Of a stretch of DNA of 64,000 bases, positions 34,828 to 45,460 are shown one piece after another. Position numbers and translations under genes: made by a program. Below the pieces are notes generated by a model, which worked only from the letters and a program-made list of their open reading frames with translations, was not told where the DNA came from and searched no databases. The DNA lies in NCBI RefSeq assembly GCF_014650455.1, contig NZ_BMUZ01000008.1, positions 1 through 64,000 on the forward strand, read 5' to 3'. Source of the stretch: Streptomyces xanthochromogenes (GTDB lineage: Bacteria; Actinomycetota; Actinomycetes; Streptomycetales; Streptomycetaceae). Positions within the stretch are counted from its first letter, which is position 1; each line of letters begins with the position of its first letter.

Positions 34828-34843
34828 CCAAACACACGTTCGA
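34828..34843. promoter_or_regulatory. LexA (SOS) box upstream of lexA
   Basis: CCAAACACACGTTCGA matches the actinobacterial SOS box TCGAAC-RNRY-GTTCGA at 14 of 16 positions, with a perfect right half. It lies 63-78 nt upstream of the lexA start, in the right place for autorepression. Confidence 0.75.
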
Positions 34844-35175
34844 GTGAAAAATCGCAGAACGCGCTACGCGGCCCTGAGGGTGGGTGTATGTGCGAGTCCC
34901 GATGAGGGGCCCGTCGAACGGCAATTCGGTCCATTACGGTACCCTTCACCGCTGAGGCGGACGCTTGGCGACCTGCCTCCGGGGGACCGTTCCGGCGGCC
35001 GCCGCGTGTCGCGTACGACGACGGCGCCCCGCGGCACAGTCTGTCATCCGGCACCCCGCGATCCGGTGCTGCGACGCGCCTCCCGTAAGGTCCTCGGCGG
35101 CCGGAAATCGGCGGGCCGGGTGCGCCGCCGAGGCTGTCGGCCCGCGACACGCGGTAGGGCCGGATAAGCGGCAAA

Positions 35176-35191
35176 ACCCTAGATCTAGTGG
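35176..35191. promoter_or_regulatory. NrdR-box-like palindrome upstream of nrdRJ
   Basis: ACCCTAGATCTAGTGG agrees with the NrdR box acaCwAtATaTwGtgt at about 12 of 16 positions and has the perfect core CTAGATCTAG. NrdR boxes usually occur in pairs; a second copy is not clear here. It would serve autoregulation of nrdR-nrdJ. Confidence 0.55.
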
Positions 35192-35332
35192 TTGGCTTGG
35201 TGCAGCCACCCAGAAGTTGTGGTCCTGGTCCTTCGAGGTCCCGGCCATCGCCTATGCTGGTGGTCGCTTCGCGGGCGGATTTCCGGGCCTGGTGAGGCTA
35301 TTCAGTCGTGCTGTGAAGGAGGGTTGGGAACC

Positions 35333-35854
35333 ATGCACTGCCCCTTCTGCAGGCACCCCGACAGCCGTGTCGTCGACAGTCGGACGACCGACGACGGCAC
35401 GTCGATCCGCCGGCGCCGCCAGTGCCCCGACTGCTCCCGTCGCTTCACGACGGTGGAGACGGCCTCGCTGATGGTCATCAAGCGCTCCGGCGTGACCGAG
35501 CCCTTCAGTCGCACCAAGGTCATCTCCGGCGTCCGCAAGGCATGCCAGGGACGGCCGGTCACCGAGGACGCCCTCGCCAAGCTCGGCCAGCGGGTCGAGG
35601 AGGCGGTGCGGGCCACCGGGAGCGCCGAGCTGACCACCCACGACGTGGGTCTGGCCATACTCGGCCCGTTGCAGGAACTCGACCTCGTCGCGTACCTGCG
35701 CTTCGCGTCCGTGTACCGGGCGTTCGACACCCTTGACGACTTCGAGGCGGCCATCGTGGAACTCCGCGAGCGGCAGCCCACCGGGGACCAACCCGGCGAG
35801 TGCGAGGCAGGTGCGACCCCCGAGGTCCCCGTGCCCGCCACCGCTGCCGACTGA
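35333..35854 (+). CDS. nrdR: Ribonucleotide reductase regulator NrdR
   Basis: This is NrdR, 173 residues, which represses ribonucleotide reductase genes according to bound ATP/dATP. The zinc ribbon is MHCPFCRHPDSRVVD and QCPDCSRRFTTVE. The ATP-cone domain (about 46-136) begins LMVIKRSGVTEPFSRTKV. ATG 35333 is the standard start; longer frames only extend into the promoter. The C-terminal 20 residues are Pro/Glu-rich. It is followed after 154 nt by nrdJ on the same strand, the usual actinomycete pairing. Confidence 0.95.
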   Translation: MHCPFCRHPDSRVVDSRTTDDGTSIRRRRQCPDCSRRFTTVETASLMVIKRSGVTEPFSRTKVISGVRKACQGRPVTEDALAKLGQRVEEAVRATGSAELTTHDVGLAILGPLQELDLVAYLRFASVYRAFDTLDDFEAAIVELRERQPTGDQPGECEAGATPEVPVPATAAD

Positions 35855-36008
35855 CCGAGGGGCCCGTTGCGGGCCGCGGTCGCCGATCGGCGGCATCCAA
35901 GACCTGCCAGGGGTGCGTTTCGGCTGCGCCCGTGGCAACAGACAGACACCGTGCCCTGGGAACATTCAGGCACTTTTGGGCGTTTTTGCCCGCGTATGGG
36001 AGGCGGCA

Positions 36009-38903
<2,895 letters not shown>

Positions 38904-38970
38904 CACCGCGTCGGCACCTATGGGTGAGCGCACCGCGCTGACCTGAGCGCACCGCCCTGAGCGCACCGCC

Positions 38971-39002
38971 CTGAGGGGACCGGCACACGCCGGTCCCCTC
39001 AG
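38971..39002. terminator. Terminator after nrdJ, 14-bp stem
   Basis: CTGAGGGGACCGGC and its perfect complement enclose a 4-nt ACAC loop. Direct repeats of CTGAGCGCACCGCC precede it (about 38925-38970). Confidence 0.88.
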
Positions 39003-39090
39003 TCGTGTGATGACGTCATCCGTTATCCGTCACCCGTCACCTGTCAGGTGCCGTCTGCGTGCTGTGGACCGGGGCTCAGGGGACCGGGGC

Positions 39091-39621
39091 TCAGGCGGGT
39101 GACGCGCCCATAGCGGCGATGAAGGCGTCCGGGTCAAGGGTGAATCCGCGGATGTCCGCCCGGAATTCCCACGCCCCGGAAGCGCCCCGGACGAACTCGG
39201 CGACCGTCGCCGCCCTCGCCCCGGCGACTTCGGCGAAACCGTGCCGGGACAGTTCGGTGTAGCCCTCTCGGATGCGGATGCCGGGATCGGCCACGTCGCC
39301 GAAGACGAGGGGCCCGGCCGTCTGCTGGATGACCACGCCGACCACGACGCGCGCGTGTCCCTCCGGCATGCGGCCCAGGTCGATGGTCATGACCTCGTCA
39401 TAGCCGAGGCCCTGGCCCGTGCGACTGTCGCGGTCGAGGGAGATCGTGCCCTCGGGGGAACGCCGGTCGAAGTACACCGAGTAGGCGGGCGGCCCGTAGC
39501 GTGCCGCCGCCGGATAGACCCCCGCCACCAGATCCAGGTCGTGGGCGGGGGAGCCGAGCGGGCTCGGGTCCCATCGCAGTGCCACCTCGACCGTGCCGAG
39601 TCCCTTGCCGATGCCGCTCAT
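39091..39621 (-). CDS. TerD-family protein
   Basis: This is a TerD/CABP-type protein of about 176 residues. These proteins belong to tellurite-resistance and stress-response sets and many bind calcium. The fold shows VALRWDPSP, HDLDLVAGVYP, then SLDRDSRTGQGLGYDEVMTIDLGRMPEG, the usual acidic metal-binding loop, and GYTELSRHGFAEVAGARAATVAEFVR. ATG 39621 has GGGGAGGG about 9 nt upstream; a frame to 39702 only adds 27 Gly/Glu-rich residues. Other ter genes (terB, terZ and so on) are not next to it. It converges on nrdJ. Confidence 0.82.
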   Translation of the reverse strand: MSGIGKGLGTVEVALRWDPSPLGSPAHDLDLVAGVYPAAARYGPPAYSVYFDRRSPEGTISLDRDSRTGQGLGYDEVMTIDLGRMPEGHARVVVGVVIQQTAGPLVFGDVADPGIRIREGYTELSRHGFAEVAGARAATVAEFVRGASGAWEFRADIRGFTLDPDAFIAAMGASPA

Positions 39622-39667
39622 GCCCACGCCCTCCCCAGGTCCGTCGCCTCCGCGTCCCTCCATGCTG

Positions 39668-39940
39668 TCACGCTCCGTACCCCCGTGGCTCGAAGTGGAC
39701 ACCGGCGCCGAGGGGTTGGCCCGCCGCGCCCCAGGTGATCGGCCACGGCGGTGACGCCTCGCCCACGCTCCGGATGCCGAGGAGGACGGTGCCCACGTGC
39801 TGCGGTCGCCGGGTCCCGAGGGCCGGCGGGACCTCTGCTCGCTCGCCCAACAGGCTCTCCATCGAGCCGACTTGACCGTCGTGAACTGCTACAGCTCCTC
39901 GCACCCGCGGTCCCGTTTCGCGGGCCGGATGATGGCGCAC
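39668..39940 (-). CDS. Possible small hypothetical protein
   Basis: A minus-strand ORF of up to 90 codons ends 46 nt upstream of the TerD start. Its C-terminal half (RPQHVGTVLLGIRSVGEA, then PPWPITWGAAG) reads like a folded protein and is GC-biased at third positions, but less so than its neighbours. It has no RBS that I can see and no recognised domain. It may be a decayed gene. Confidence 0.22.
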   Translation of the reverse strand: MRHHPARETGPRVRGAVAVHDGQVGSMESLLGERAEVPPALGTRRPQHVGTVLLGIRSVGEASPPWPITWGAAGQPLGAGVHFEPRGYGA

Positions 39941-40144
39941 GGGTCGCGCCCGGAGTGCGCCGGGCGCTCGTCCGGGACGAGCTCACCACCGTTCGTCCGG
40001 ACGGCGTCGGAGAGCGCCGCCGGGCGGCCGCAGACGAGCTCGCGGAGGTGTTGTCAGAGGCCTTCGATACCGTGATGGAACGGGAAGATCTCGTACAACC
40101 AGGTGCGTCGGCAACGGGGTTGAGTGATCGGGAGGGCCGTCTTG
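39941..40144. other. No recognised gene
   Basis: Several short overlapping frames exist on both strands between the TerD side and the DUF4937-like gene, but none resembles a protein or has a convincing start. A fragment on the plus strand (DELAEVLSEAFDTVMERED) might be a gene remnant. Confidence 0.4.
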
Positions 40145-40198
40145 ATGTTCGGAAGTGGACTGGGGTTCGGGGTGCTCGGCATATTCCTGCGGACATAG
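40145..40198 (+). CDS. Possible 17-residue micro-protein
   Basis: ATG at 40145 has GGGAGG 9 nt upstream and opens a 17-codon frame, MFGSGLGFGVLGIFLRT. The product would be one hydrophobic Gly-rich helix with a basic end. The start and RBS are better than those of its neighbours, but so short a frame can occur by chance. Confidence 0.3.
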   Translation: MFGSGLGFGVLGIFLRT

Positions 40199-40246
40199 TC
40201 CGCCGGAGCCTGACGGGGGCGCGCCGGTGCGCCGTACGATGGCGCG

Positions 40247-40852
40247 GTGCTGGTCAAGTGGAGTCGCTGCACCGTGGTGGACCGCCGCGGTTTCGAGCGG
40301 GGACAGCGGAAATGGGCGGGGCTCCTCGGCGAGCCCGGTTTCCGGGGGCAGGGCGGCGGCTGGAGTCGGCGGCGGCCGGAAGTGGCCCATGTCTTCGGCT
40401 TCTGGGAGAGCCGGGCGTTCTACGACTCCTTCATGGCGCGGGCGCACGACCGGCTCGCCGCCACCCAGTCCGGCACGTACAAGGACATCGAGACCAAGCT
40501 CTTCGACCACCGCTTCGACGTGAAGACCGGCTTCGAGCCGCGCTTCACCGACGCGGACGTGGTCCGGATCGCGCACTGCACGGTGCACGAGGACCGGGTC
40601 GAGCACTTCGCGCTGATGCAGCAGCGGGTCTGGAACCCGGCGATGGCCGGCTCCCCGGGCATGCTGCGCGGGGTGTTCGCCGAGGCGCCCGGCCATGAGT
40701 TCCTGGTGCTCTCCATGTGGCGGTCGGCCGCCGAGCGCGGCAAGTACCGGGCCGACCGGGTGGAGCGGCTGTCCCTGCGCGCGGAGACCGAGACGGACGT
40801 CGCGGCCCTGACCGGCGATGTGGTGCAGCTCGACGCGGACTGGACGGTCTGA
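40247..40852 (+). CDS. DUF4937/YdbC-like protein
   Basis: This 201-residue protein looks like two dimeric alpha/beta-barrel-like halves: one opens MLVKWSRCTVVDRRGFERGQ and the second opens VVRIAHCTVHEDRVEHFALMQQ. It matches what I recall as the DUF4937/YdbC family, of unknown biochemical role. Each half has a WESRAFYDSFM- or MWRSAAERGKYRAD-type helix, as in antibiotic-biosynthesis monooxygenase-like folds. The GTG start has TACGAT exactly 6 nt upstream, indicating a leaderless mRNA. Its stop codon lies within the first unit of a 35-bp tandem repeat. Confidence 0.65.
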   Translation: MLVKWSRCTVVDRRGFERGQRKWAGLLGEPGFRGQGGGWSRRRPEVAHVFGFWESRAFYDSFMARAHDRLAATQSGTYKDIETKLFDHRFDVKTGFEPRFTDADVVRIAHCTVHEDRVEHFALMQQRVWNPAMAGSPGMLRGVFAEAPGHEFLVLSMWRSAAERGKYRADRVERLSLRAETETDVAALTGDVVQLDADWTV

Positions 40853-40949
40853 CACCGGCCCCGCCTCCCGCGAAGGGGCGGTCTGACACCCGGCCCCGCC
40901 TCCCGCGAAGGGGCGGTCTGACACCCGGCCCCGCCTCCCGCGAAGGAGC
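40846..40949. repeat. 34-35-bp tandem repeat, three copies
   Basis: Three nearly identical units begin GGTCTGACACCCGGCC and end CGCGAAGGGGC. The first copy is one base shorter and contains the TGA stop codon of the preceding gene. The third ends GGAGC. Confidence 0.9.
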
Positions 40950-41035
40950 GGTCCGGCGTGCTGCGGGCGGCGTCTACGCCGGATGGAGGCCGGACAGGTG
41001 CTCGATCGCGGCGCGGGCGATCTAGGGTTTGTGTC

Positions 41036-41695
41036 ATGGCAAGACCACGGCGCATCGTCCTCGTCCGGCATGGCGAGTCGGAGGGCAATGCCGACGACAC
41101 CGTGTACGAACGCGAGCCCGACCATGCGCTGCGGCTCACCGGGACCGGGCTGCGCCAGGCCGAGGCGACCGGGGAACGGCTGCGGGCGATGTTCAAGGAC
41201 GAGGGCGTCAGCGTCTACGTCTCGCCCTACCGGCGCACCCACGAGACGTTCCGCGCCTTCGGCCTCGACCCCGCCCAGGTGCGCGTCCGCGAGGAGCCGA
41301 GGCTGCGGGAGCAGGACTGGGGGAACTGGCAGGACCGCGACGACGTCAAGCTCCAGAAGGCCTACCGGGACGCGTACGGGCACTTCTTCTACCGGTTCGC
41401 CCAGGGCGAGTCGGGGGCCGACGTCTACGACCGGGTCGGGGCGTTCCTGGAGAGCCTGTACCGCAGCTTCGAGGCGCCCGATCACCCGCCCAACGTGCTG
41501 CTGGTGACGCACGGGCTCACCATGAGGCTGTTCTGCATGCGCTGGTTCCACTGGAGCGTGGCCGACTTCGAGTCGCTGTCCAATCCGGGCAACGCCGAGA
41601 CCAGGACACTGCTGCTCGGGCCGGACGGCCGGTACTCGCTCGACCGGCCGTTCCAGCGGTGGCGTGCCCCCGAGCCGTACGGGATCACCGGATAG
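41036..41695 (+). CDS. Histidine phosphatase superfamily protein
   Basis: This is a 219-residue histidine phosphatase (phosphoglycerate mutase-like). The catalytic motif is VLVRHGESEGN near residue 9, with SPYRRTHETF, an acid region LREQDWGNWQ, and the second His in VLLVTHGLTMRLFCMRW. The substrate is not evident; it is not a classical dPGM. ATG 41036 has TAGGGT 7 nt upstream, again a leaderless pattern. The ADP-ribosylglycohydrolase gene follows after 12 nt, so the two are probably co-transcribed. Confidence 0.88.
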   Translation: MARPRRIVLVRHGESEGNADDTVYEREPDHALRLTGTGLRQAEATGERLRAMFKDEGVSVYVSPYRRTHETFRAFGLDPAQVRVREEPRLREQDWGNWQDRDDVKLQKAYRDAYGHFFYRFAQGESGADVYDRVGAFLESLYRSFEAPDHPPNVLLVTHGLTMRLFCMRWFHWSVADFESLSNPGNAETRTLLLGPDGRYSLDRPFQRWRAPEPYGITG

Positions 41696-41707
41696 AGTGG
41701 CTGGGCG

Positions 41708-42625
41708 ATGACCGCTGACTCCTCCACAGAATCACTCGACACGCGCTTCGTACGCGCCCTGGACAGCCTGCGCGGCCTGTCCGTCGGGGACGCACTGGGT
41801 TCCCAGTTCTTCGTCCCCGCCCACTACCCCCTCCTCAAGCGCCGGGAACTGCCCGAAGGCCCCTGGCAGTGGACCGACGACACCGAGATGGCCTGCTCGG
41901 TGCTCGCCGTGCTCGCCTCGCACGGCCGGGTCGACCAGGACGCGCTCGCACTGTCCTTCGCCCACCATCACGATTTCGACCGCGGCTACGGCCCCGCCGT
42001 CAACCGGATGCTGCGCCTGGTCCGTGAGGGCGGGGACTGGCGGACGCTGGCCTCGGCCCTCTTCAAGGGCCAGGGCTCCTGGGGCAACGGCTCCGCCATG
42101 CGGATCGCGCCGCTCGGCGCCTGGTACGCGGACGATCCCGAACAGGCCACGCACCAGGCCGAGATCTCCTCCTACACCACCCACCAGCACCGCGAGGCGG
42201 TCGTCGGAGCGATGGCCGTCGCCGCGGCCGCGGCCCTGGCGGCGGCCCCCGCGGGTCCTCCCGCGCCGGGTGATCTCCTGGACGCGGTGATCGCGCTCGT
42301 GCCGCGCAGCGCGGTGGGGGCGGGGCTGCGGCGGGCACGCGACATGCTCGACTACGACGACGCGGCCACGGTGGCCGCGGTGCTCGGCTCCGGACGGCGC
42401 ACCAGCGCGCACGACACCGTGCCGTTCGCGCTCTGGTCGGCGGCGCGCGGACTCGGCGACTACGAACGGGCGTTCTGGACGACCGCACAGGTCGGCGGCG
42501 ACGTCGACACGACCTGCGCGATCGTCGGCGGAGTGATCGCCGCGGCTCCCGCGGGCGCGCCCCCGGCGGTCTGGCGCGAGCGCACCGAGGCTCTGCCGGA
42601 CTGGGTCCCGACGAACGCCCGCTGA
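41708..42625 (+). CDS. ADP-ribosylglycohydrolase family protein
   Basis: This is a 305-residue member of the DraG/ARH family, which removes ADP-ribose from proteins or other acceptors using two Mg ions. Metal ligands are visible in WQWTDDTEMACSVLA and in AQVGGDVDTTCAIVGGVIAA. The opening LRGLSVGDALGSQFF is typical. Length is normal. It lies 12 nt after the histidine phosphatase gene. No ADP-ribosyltransferase or nitrogenase gene is nearby, so the target is unknown. Confidence 0.87.
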   Translation: MTADSSTESLDTRFVRALDSLRGLSVGDALGSQFFVPAHYPLLKRRELPEGPWQWTDDTEMACSVLAVLASHGRVDQDALALSFAHHHDFDRGYGPAVNRMLRLVREGGDWRTLASALFKGQGSWGNGSAMRIAPLGAWYADDPEQATHQAEISSYTTHQHREAVVGAMAVAAAAALAAAPAGPPAPGDLLDAVIALVPRSAVGAGLRRARDMLDYDDAATVAAVLGSGRRTSAHDTVPFALWSAARGLGDYERAFWTTAQVGGDVDTTCAIVGGVIAAAPAGAPPAVWRERTEALPDWVPTNAR

Positions 42626-42776
42626 GGAACGGGCCCCGGGCGGGAACCGCACGGCCCGAACACGGCCCGAACACGGGCTGAGCGCCGCCTGGGAGCCGCC
42701 CGTGAGCCGCCTGTGGACCGTCCGGGGAGACCTGGGTGTCGCGGGCCGCCCCCGGCGGCGTAACCTTGCAGGCGCC

Positions 42777-43487
42777 ATGCCGTACGAACCACCCACCCAC
42801 AGCGTCGAGCGCTCGATTCGCGCCACCACCGGCGCCAAGATCGTCGCCGGTGTCGACGAAGTCGGACGCGGGGCGTGGGCCGGTCCCGTCACGGTCTGCG
42901 CGGCCGTCACCGGACTGCGCCGCCCGCCGCTCGGGCTCACCGACTCCAAGCTGATCAGCCCCAAGCGCCGCACCGAGCTGGCCGCGGTCCTGGAGGGCTG
43001 GGTCACCGCGTACGCGCTCGGTGACGCCTCGCCCGAGGAGATCGACGAGCTGGGCATGACCGCCGCCCTGCGGCTCGCCGCGGTGCGCGCCCTGGAGGCG
43101 CTTCCGGTACGGCCGGACGCGGTGATCCTCGACGGCAAGCACAACTACCTCGGCCTGCCCTGGCAGGTCCGTACGGTGATCAAGGGCGACCAGTCCTGCA
43201 TCGCGGTTTCCGCCGCCTCCGTGATCGCCAAGGTGCGACGGGACGCGATGATGGCCGAACTGACGGGCACCCAGGGGGAGTACGCGGGATTCGGCTTCGC
43301 CGAGAACGCCGGCTACCCCTCGCCCGTCCACAAGGCGGCCCTGGAAGAGCTGGGCCCCACCCCCTACCACCGGCTGTCGTGGTCGTATCTGGACGCGCTG
43401 CCCCGGTGGCGGCATTTGAAGAAGGCGCGGCTGTCCGCTGAGGCGGCCGCACTCGAAAGCGGGGGACAGCTCGGCTTCGACTTCTGA
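42777..43487 (+). CDS. rnhB: Ribonuclease HII
   Basis: This is ribonuclease HII, 236 residues, which cuts RNA in RNA-DNA hybrids and removes single ribonucleotides from DNA. The active-site motif is VAGVDEVGRGAWAGPV (DExGRG), with later acidic residues in AVILDGKHNYL and the C-terminal FAENAGYPSPVHKAAL. ATG 42777 has TAACCT 10 nt upstream. It is alone on its transcript or in front of the hypothetical gene 220 nt downstream. The C-terminal tail (EAAALESGGQLGFDF) is common in streptomycete copies. Confidence 0.93.
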   Translation: MPYEPPTHSVERSIRATTGAKIVAGVDEVGRGAWAGPVTVCAAVTGLRRPPLGLTDSKLISPKRRTELAAVLEGWVTAYALGDASPEEIDELGMTAALRLAAVRALEALPVRPDAVILDGKHNYLGLPWQVRTVIKGDQSCIAVSAASVIAKVRRDAMMAELTGTQGEYAGFGFAENAGYPSPVHKAALEELGPTPYHRLSWSYLDALPRWRHLKKARLSAEAAALESGGQLGFDF

Positions 43488-43710
43488 CCCGGAGGACGGC
43501 CGGGGACCCATGGGTTCGAGGTCCGTTCTCCGCAGGGTGCGGCCTCGTTCGCGGAGCCTTTCGGTCCGTTTCCCGGACGTGCGAAAGTCCCCTCTCGCGT
43601 CCCGAAATCCCTGGACTTTCCCGCCCAGTTGCGGGGAGACTCCGCCACGATCGCACCTTTGTGCCCACCCGCCGGTGACGCCTTCACCGGCATTTGATAG
43701 ACATCCACTC

Positions 43711-44334
43711 ATGCCTCTCATCCCCGAGGAGCCTCAGATTCACGAGAGTGCCCAGGGTCCCCGCGTCACCCCGGCCGCCGGCCGCACCGCGCAGACCCCT
43801 CGCCCCGTACCCGGCCCGCGTACCGCGGCCGCACCGCGTCCCGGACGTCCGGGCCCCGGCCCGGCCCGGCCCACGCCCCCCGCGCAGCGCTCGCACACCT
43901 CCGCCGCGCCGACCCCGCCGTCCGGGCCGCCCAGCCCGGCCGGTCCGCAGATCCAGCTGATCCCGGCCCCCGCCGACGGCGCGCTCGACGCCGCGGGCGA
44001 GGCGGTGGACCTGCTGCTCGACACCGGCCGTGCGCCGGGCGACATCCTGGTCCTCACCACCGGTGAGCAGCACCCGTGGGCGGCGCACGAGCTGTCCTTC
44101 GGCGAGGACGCCTACTGGGCCCAGCACGACGCCCGGGACGACGTCTTCTACGCCGCCGCGGCCCTGGTCGAGCGGGCCTCGGCCCGCCCGGTGGTCGTCG
44201 TCGCGGTCAACGGCGACGGGGACGAGGACACGGCGGCCCGCGCGCTGCCGCTCGCCCTGGCCCGCGCCGGGACGCTGCTCATCGTGTGCGGCGACCCGGA
44301 GCGGATCAACACGGCACTCGGCGCCGGAGTCTGA
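43711..44334 (+). CDS. Conserved hypothetical, Pro-rich N-terminus
   Basis: This 207-residue protein of unknown function has a disordered Pro/Ala/Arg-rich first half (about 1-85). A compact second half reads IQLIPAPADGALDAAGEAV, then ILVLTTGEQHPWAAHELSFG, then VVVVAVNGDGDEDTA and TLLIVCGDPERIN. The alternating hydrophobic strands suggest an alpha/beta fold, somewhat like helicase or NTPase C-terminal strands, but no nucleotide motif is present. ATG 43711 follows the divergent-looking spacer after rnhB. It converges on an unrecognised minus-strand gene across a repeat region. Confidence 0.65.
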   Translation: MPLIPEEPQIHESAQGPRVTPAAGRTAQTPRPVPGPRTAAAPRPGRPGPGPARPTPPAQRSHTSAAPTPPSGPPSPAGPQIQLIPAPADGALDAAGEAVDLLLDTGRAPGDILVLTTGEQHPWAAHELSFGEDAYWAQHDARDDVFYAAAALVERASARPVVVVAVNGDGDEDTAARALPLALARAGTLLIVCGDPERINTALGAGV

Positions 44335-44356
44335 TCCGGCCCGGCCGGTCCGATCG

Positions 44357-44392
44357 CCGGGCCCCGCGCGCTCGACCGGGCGCGCGGGCCGG
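44357..44392. terminator. Imperfect GC-rich hairpin
   Basis: CCGGGCCCCGCGCGC and GCGCGCGGGCCGG can pair with a small bulge around an 8-nt loop, just after the hypothetical gene at 43711-44334. It is a likely terminator, less regular than the others here. Confidence 0.5.
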
Positions 44393-44601
44393 CCATGCGG
44401 TACCGACCGGCCATGCGGTACCGCCGGCCGTGTGATGACGACTGGCTGTGTCATGGCCGGCGGCCGTGCGATGACGACTGGCTGTGTCATGGCCGGCGGC
44501 CGTGCGATGACGACCGGCCATGCCGCGAGAGCACGGCCGACCCCGATGCCCGGGCGGGCCGACGCGATGCCGGACCGGATTCCGGGCCGTGCCGAAACGG
44601 T
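44393..44601. repeat. 36-bp period repeat array between convergent genes
   Basis: A 36-bp unit containing GATGACGACTGGCTGTGTCA starts near 44424 and repeats at 36-nt spacing, for about 2.7 copies up to 44520. It is preceded by two copies of CGGCCATGCGGTACCG. The array lies between two convergent genes and after a hairpin. Confidence 0.8.
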
Positions 44602-45243
44602 TCAGCGCGCGGCAGTGCGCCGGAGCATGTCCACCGCGGCCGTGCCCGAACGCAAGGGCAGCGGCTCGGCCAGTTCGCTCCCGGCGTCGGCCAGTGAGCC
44701 CGGCCCCGAGATCGAGCTGGGACGGCGGCCACCGCGCCCCTCGCCGAGCACCTGCCAGCCGTCGCGCGTGAGCGTGATGTACGCGCCACAGCGCAGCCCG
44801 TGCAGTGTGCAGGCGTCCCGAAGACCCCACATCCAGGCCCCGTCCTCCTCCGTCCACCGCTCGTCGCCGTCACGGCAGTAGAGCAGTACGGCGGTACGCA
44901 CGGGGGTCCGGCGGCGCAGGTCGTGCGGGATGACGCGGCGCAGCTGCGCGAGCAGCGCGTTGCGGAACTCCCATCCGTCGGCCGGTGCCGCGCGGCGGGC
45001 GAACGACGCGCTGGCGGCGAGCCGTTCCTCGTGGTCGAGGACCGCGACGACGGCGGTCGTGGGCGTCGGACGGTGCCGGGCGTGCAGCCCGCTGACGACC
45101 TCGCGCGGATTGCGCAGCAGCGGAATGCCGGCGGCGGCCCATTCGGCGGGCTCCAGGATCCGCCCGAAGCGGTTCGCGGAGTCGGCCGATACGCGGGTGG
45201 ACGCTGCTGCCGAAGCGGCGGACGGAGCGAATCCGAAGGTCAC
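44602..45243 (-). CDS. Unrecognised conserved-looking protein
   Basis: This protein of about 213 residues has no family I recognise. Readable segments are FGRILEPAEWAAAGIPLLRN, VVAVLDHEERLAASASFARR, RTAVLLYCRDGDERWTEEDG and GLRCGAYITLTRDGWQVLGE. It looks soluble and mixed alpha/beta, with no signal peptide or membrane span. GTG 45243 is preferred, with GGGAGG just upstream; the open frame to 45420 has no RBS. It lies downstream of recQ on the same strand after a 217-nt gap, so it probably has its own promoter. Confidence 0.6.
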   Translation of the reverse strand: MTFGFAPSAASAAASTRVSADSANRFGRILEPAEWAAAGIPLLRNPREVVSGLHARHRPTPTTAVVAVLDHEERLAASASFARRAAPADGWEFRNALLAQLRRVIPHDLRRRTPVRTAVLLYCRDGDERWTEEDGAWMWGLRDACTLHGLRCGAYITLTRDGWQVLGEGRGGRRPSSISGPGSLADAGSELAEPLPLRSGTAAVDMLRRTAAR

Positions 45244-45460
45244 GGTCCTCCCTTCCGAATACGCGCCCTCAGTGCGGGCGGCGCCGGGTGGGGACACACC
45301 ACGGCACAGCCCTTCAGGACCACAGGGGGACCGTGCGGGGGCGGCTCCAATTCTTCCCGTCGCGAGGTCGGGCGGCAACGAGCAATTGACGTCGCTGACC
45401 TGAATCGACGGGTATGGCACTCATATCCCTGCCCAGCGGCACCCCCGGTCACCCCTGCCC

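Larger units (their letters stand above)
34766..35332. other. Divergent lexA / nrdRJ control region
   Basis: These 567 nt carry no convincing gene. The lexA side contains the LexA box and an AT-richer promoter core (about 34800-34865). The nrdR side contains the CTAGATCTAG palindrome at 35179-35188. The middle (about 34900-35160) shows nothing recognisable. Confidence 0.6.
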
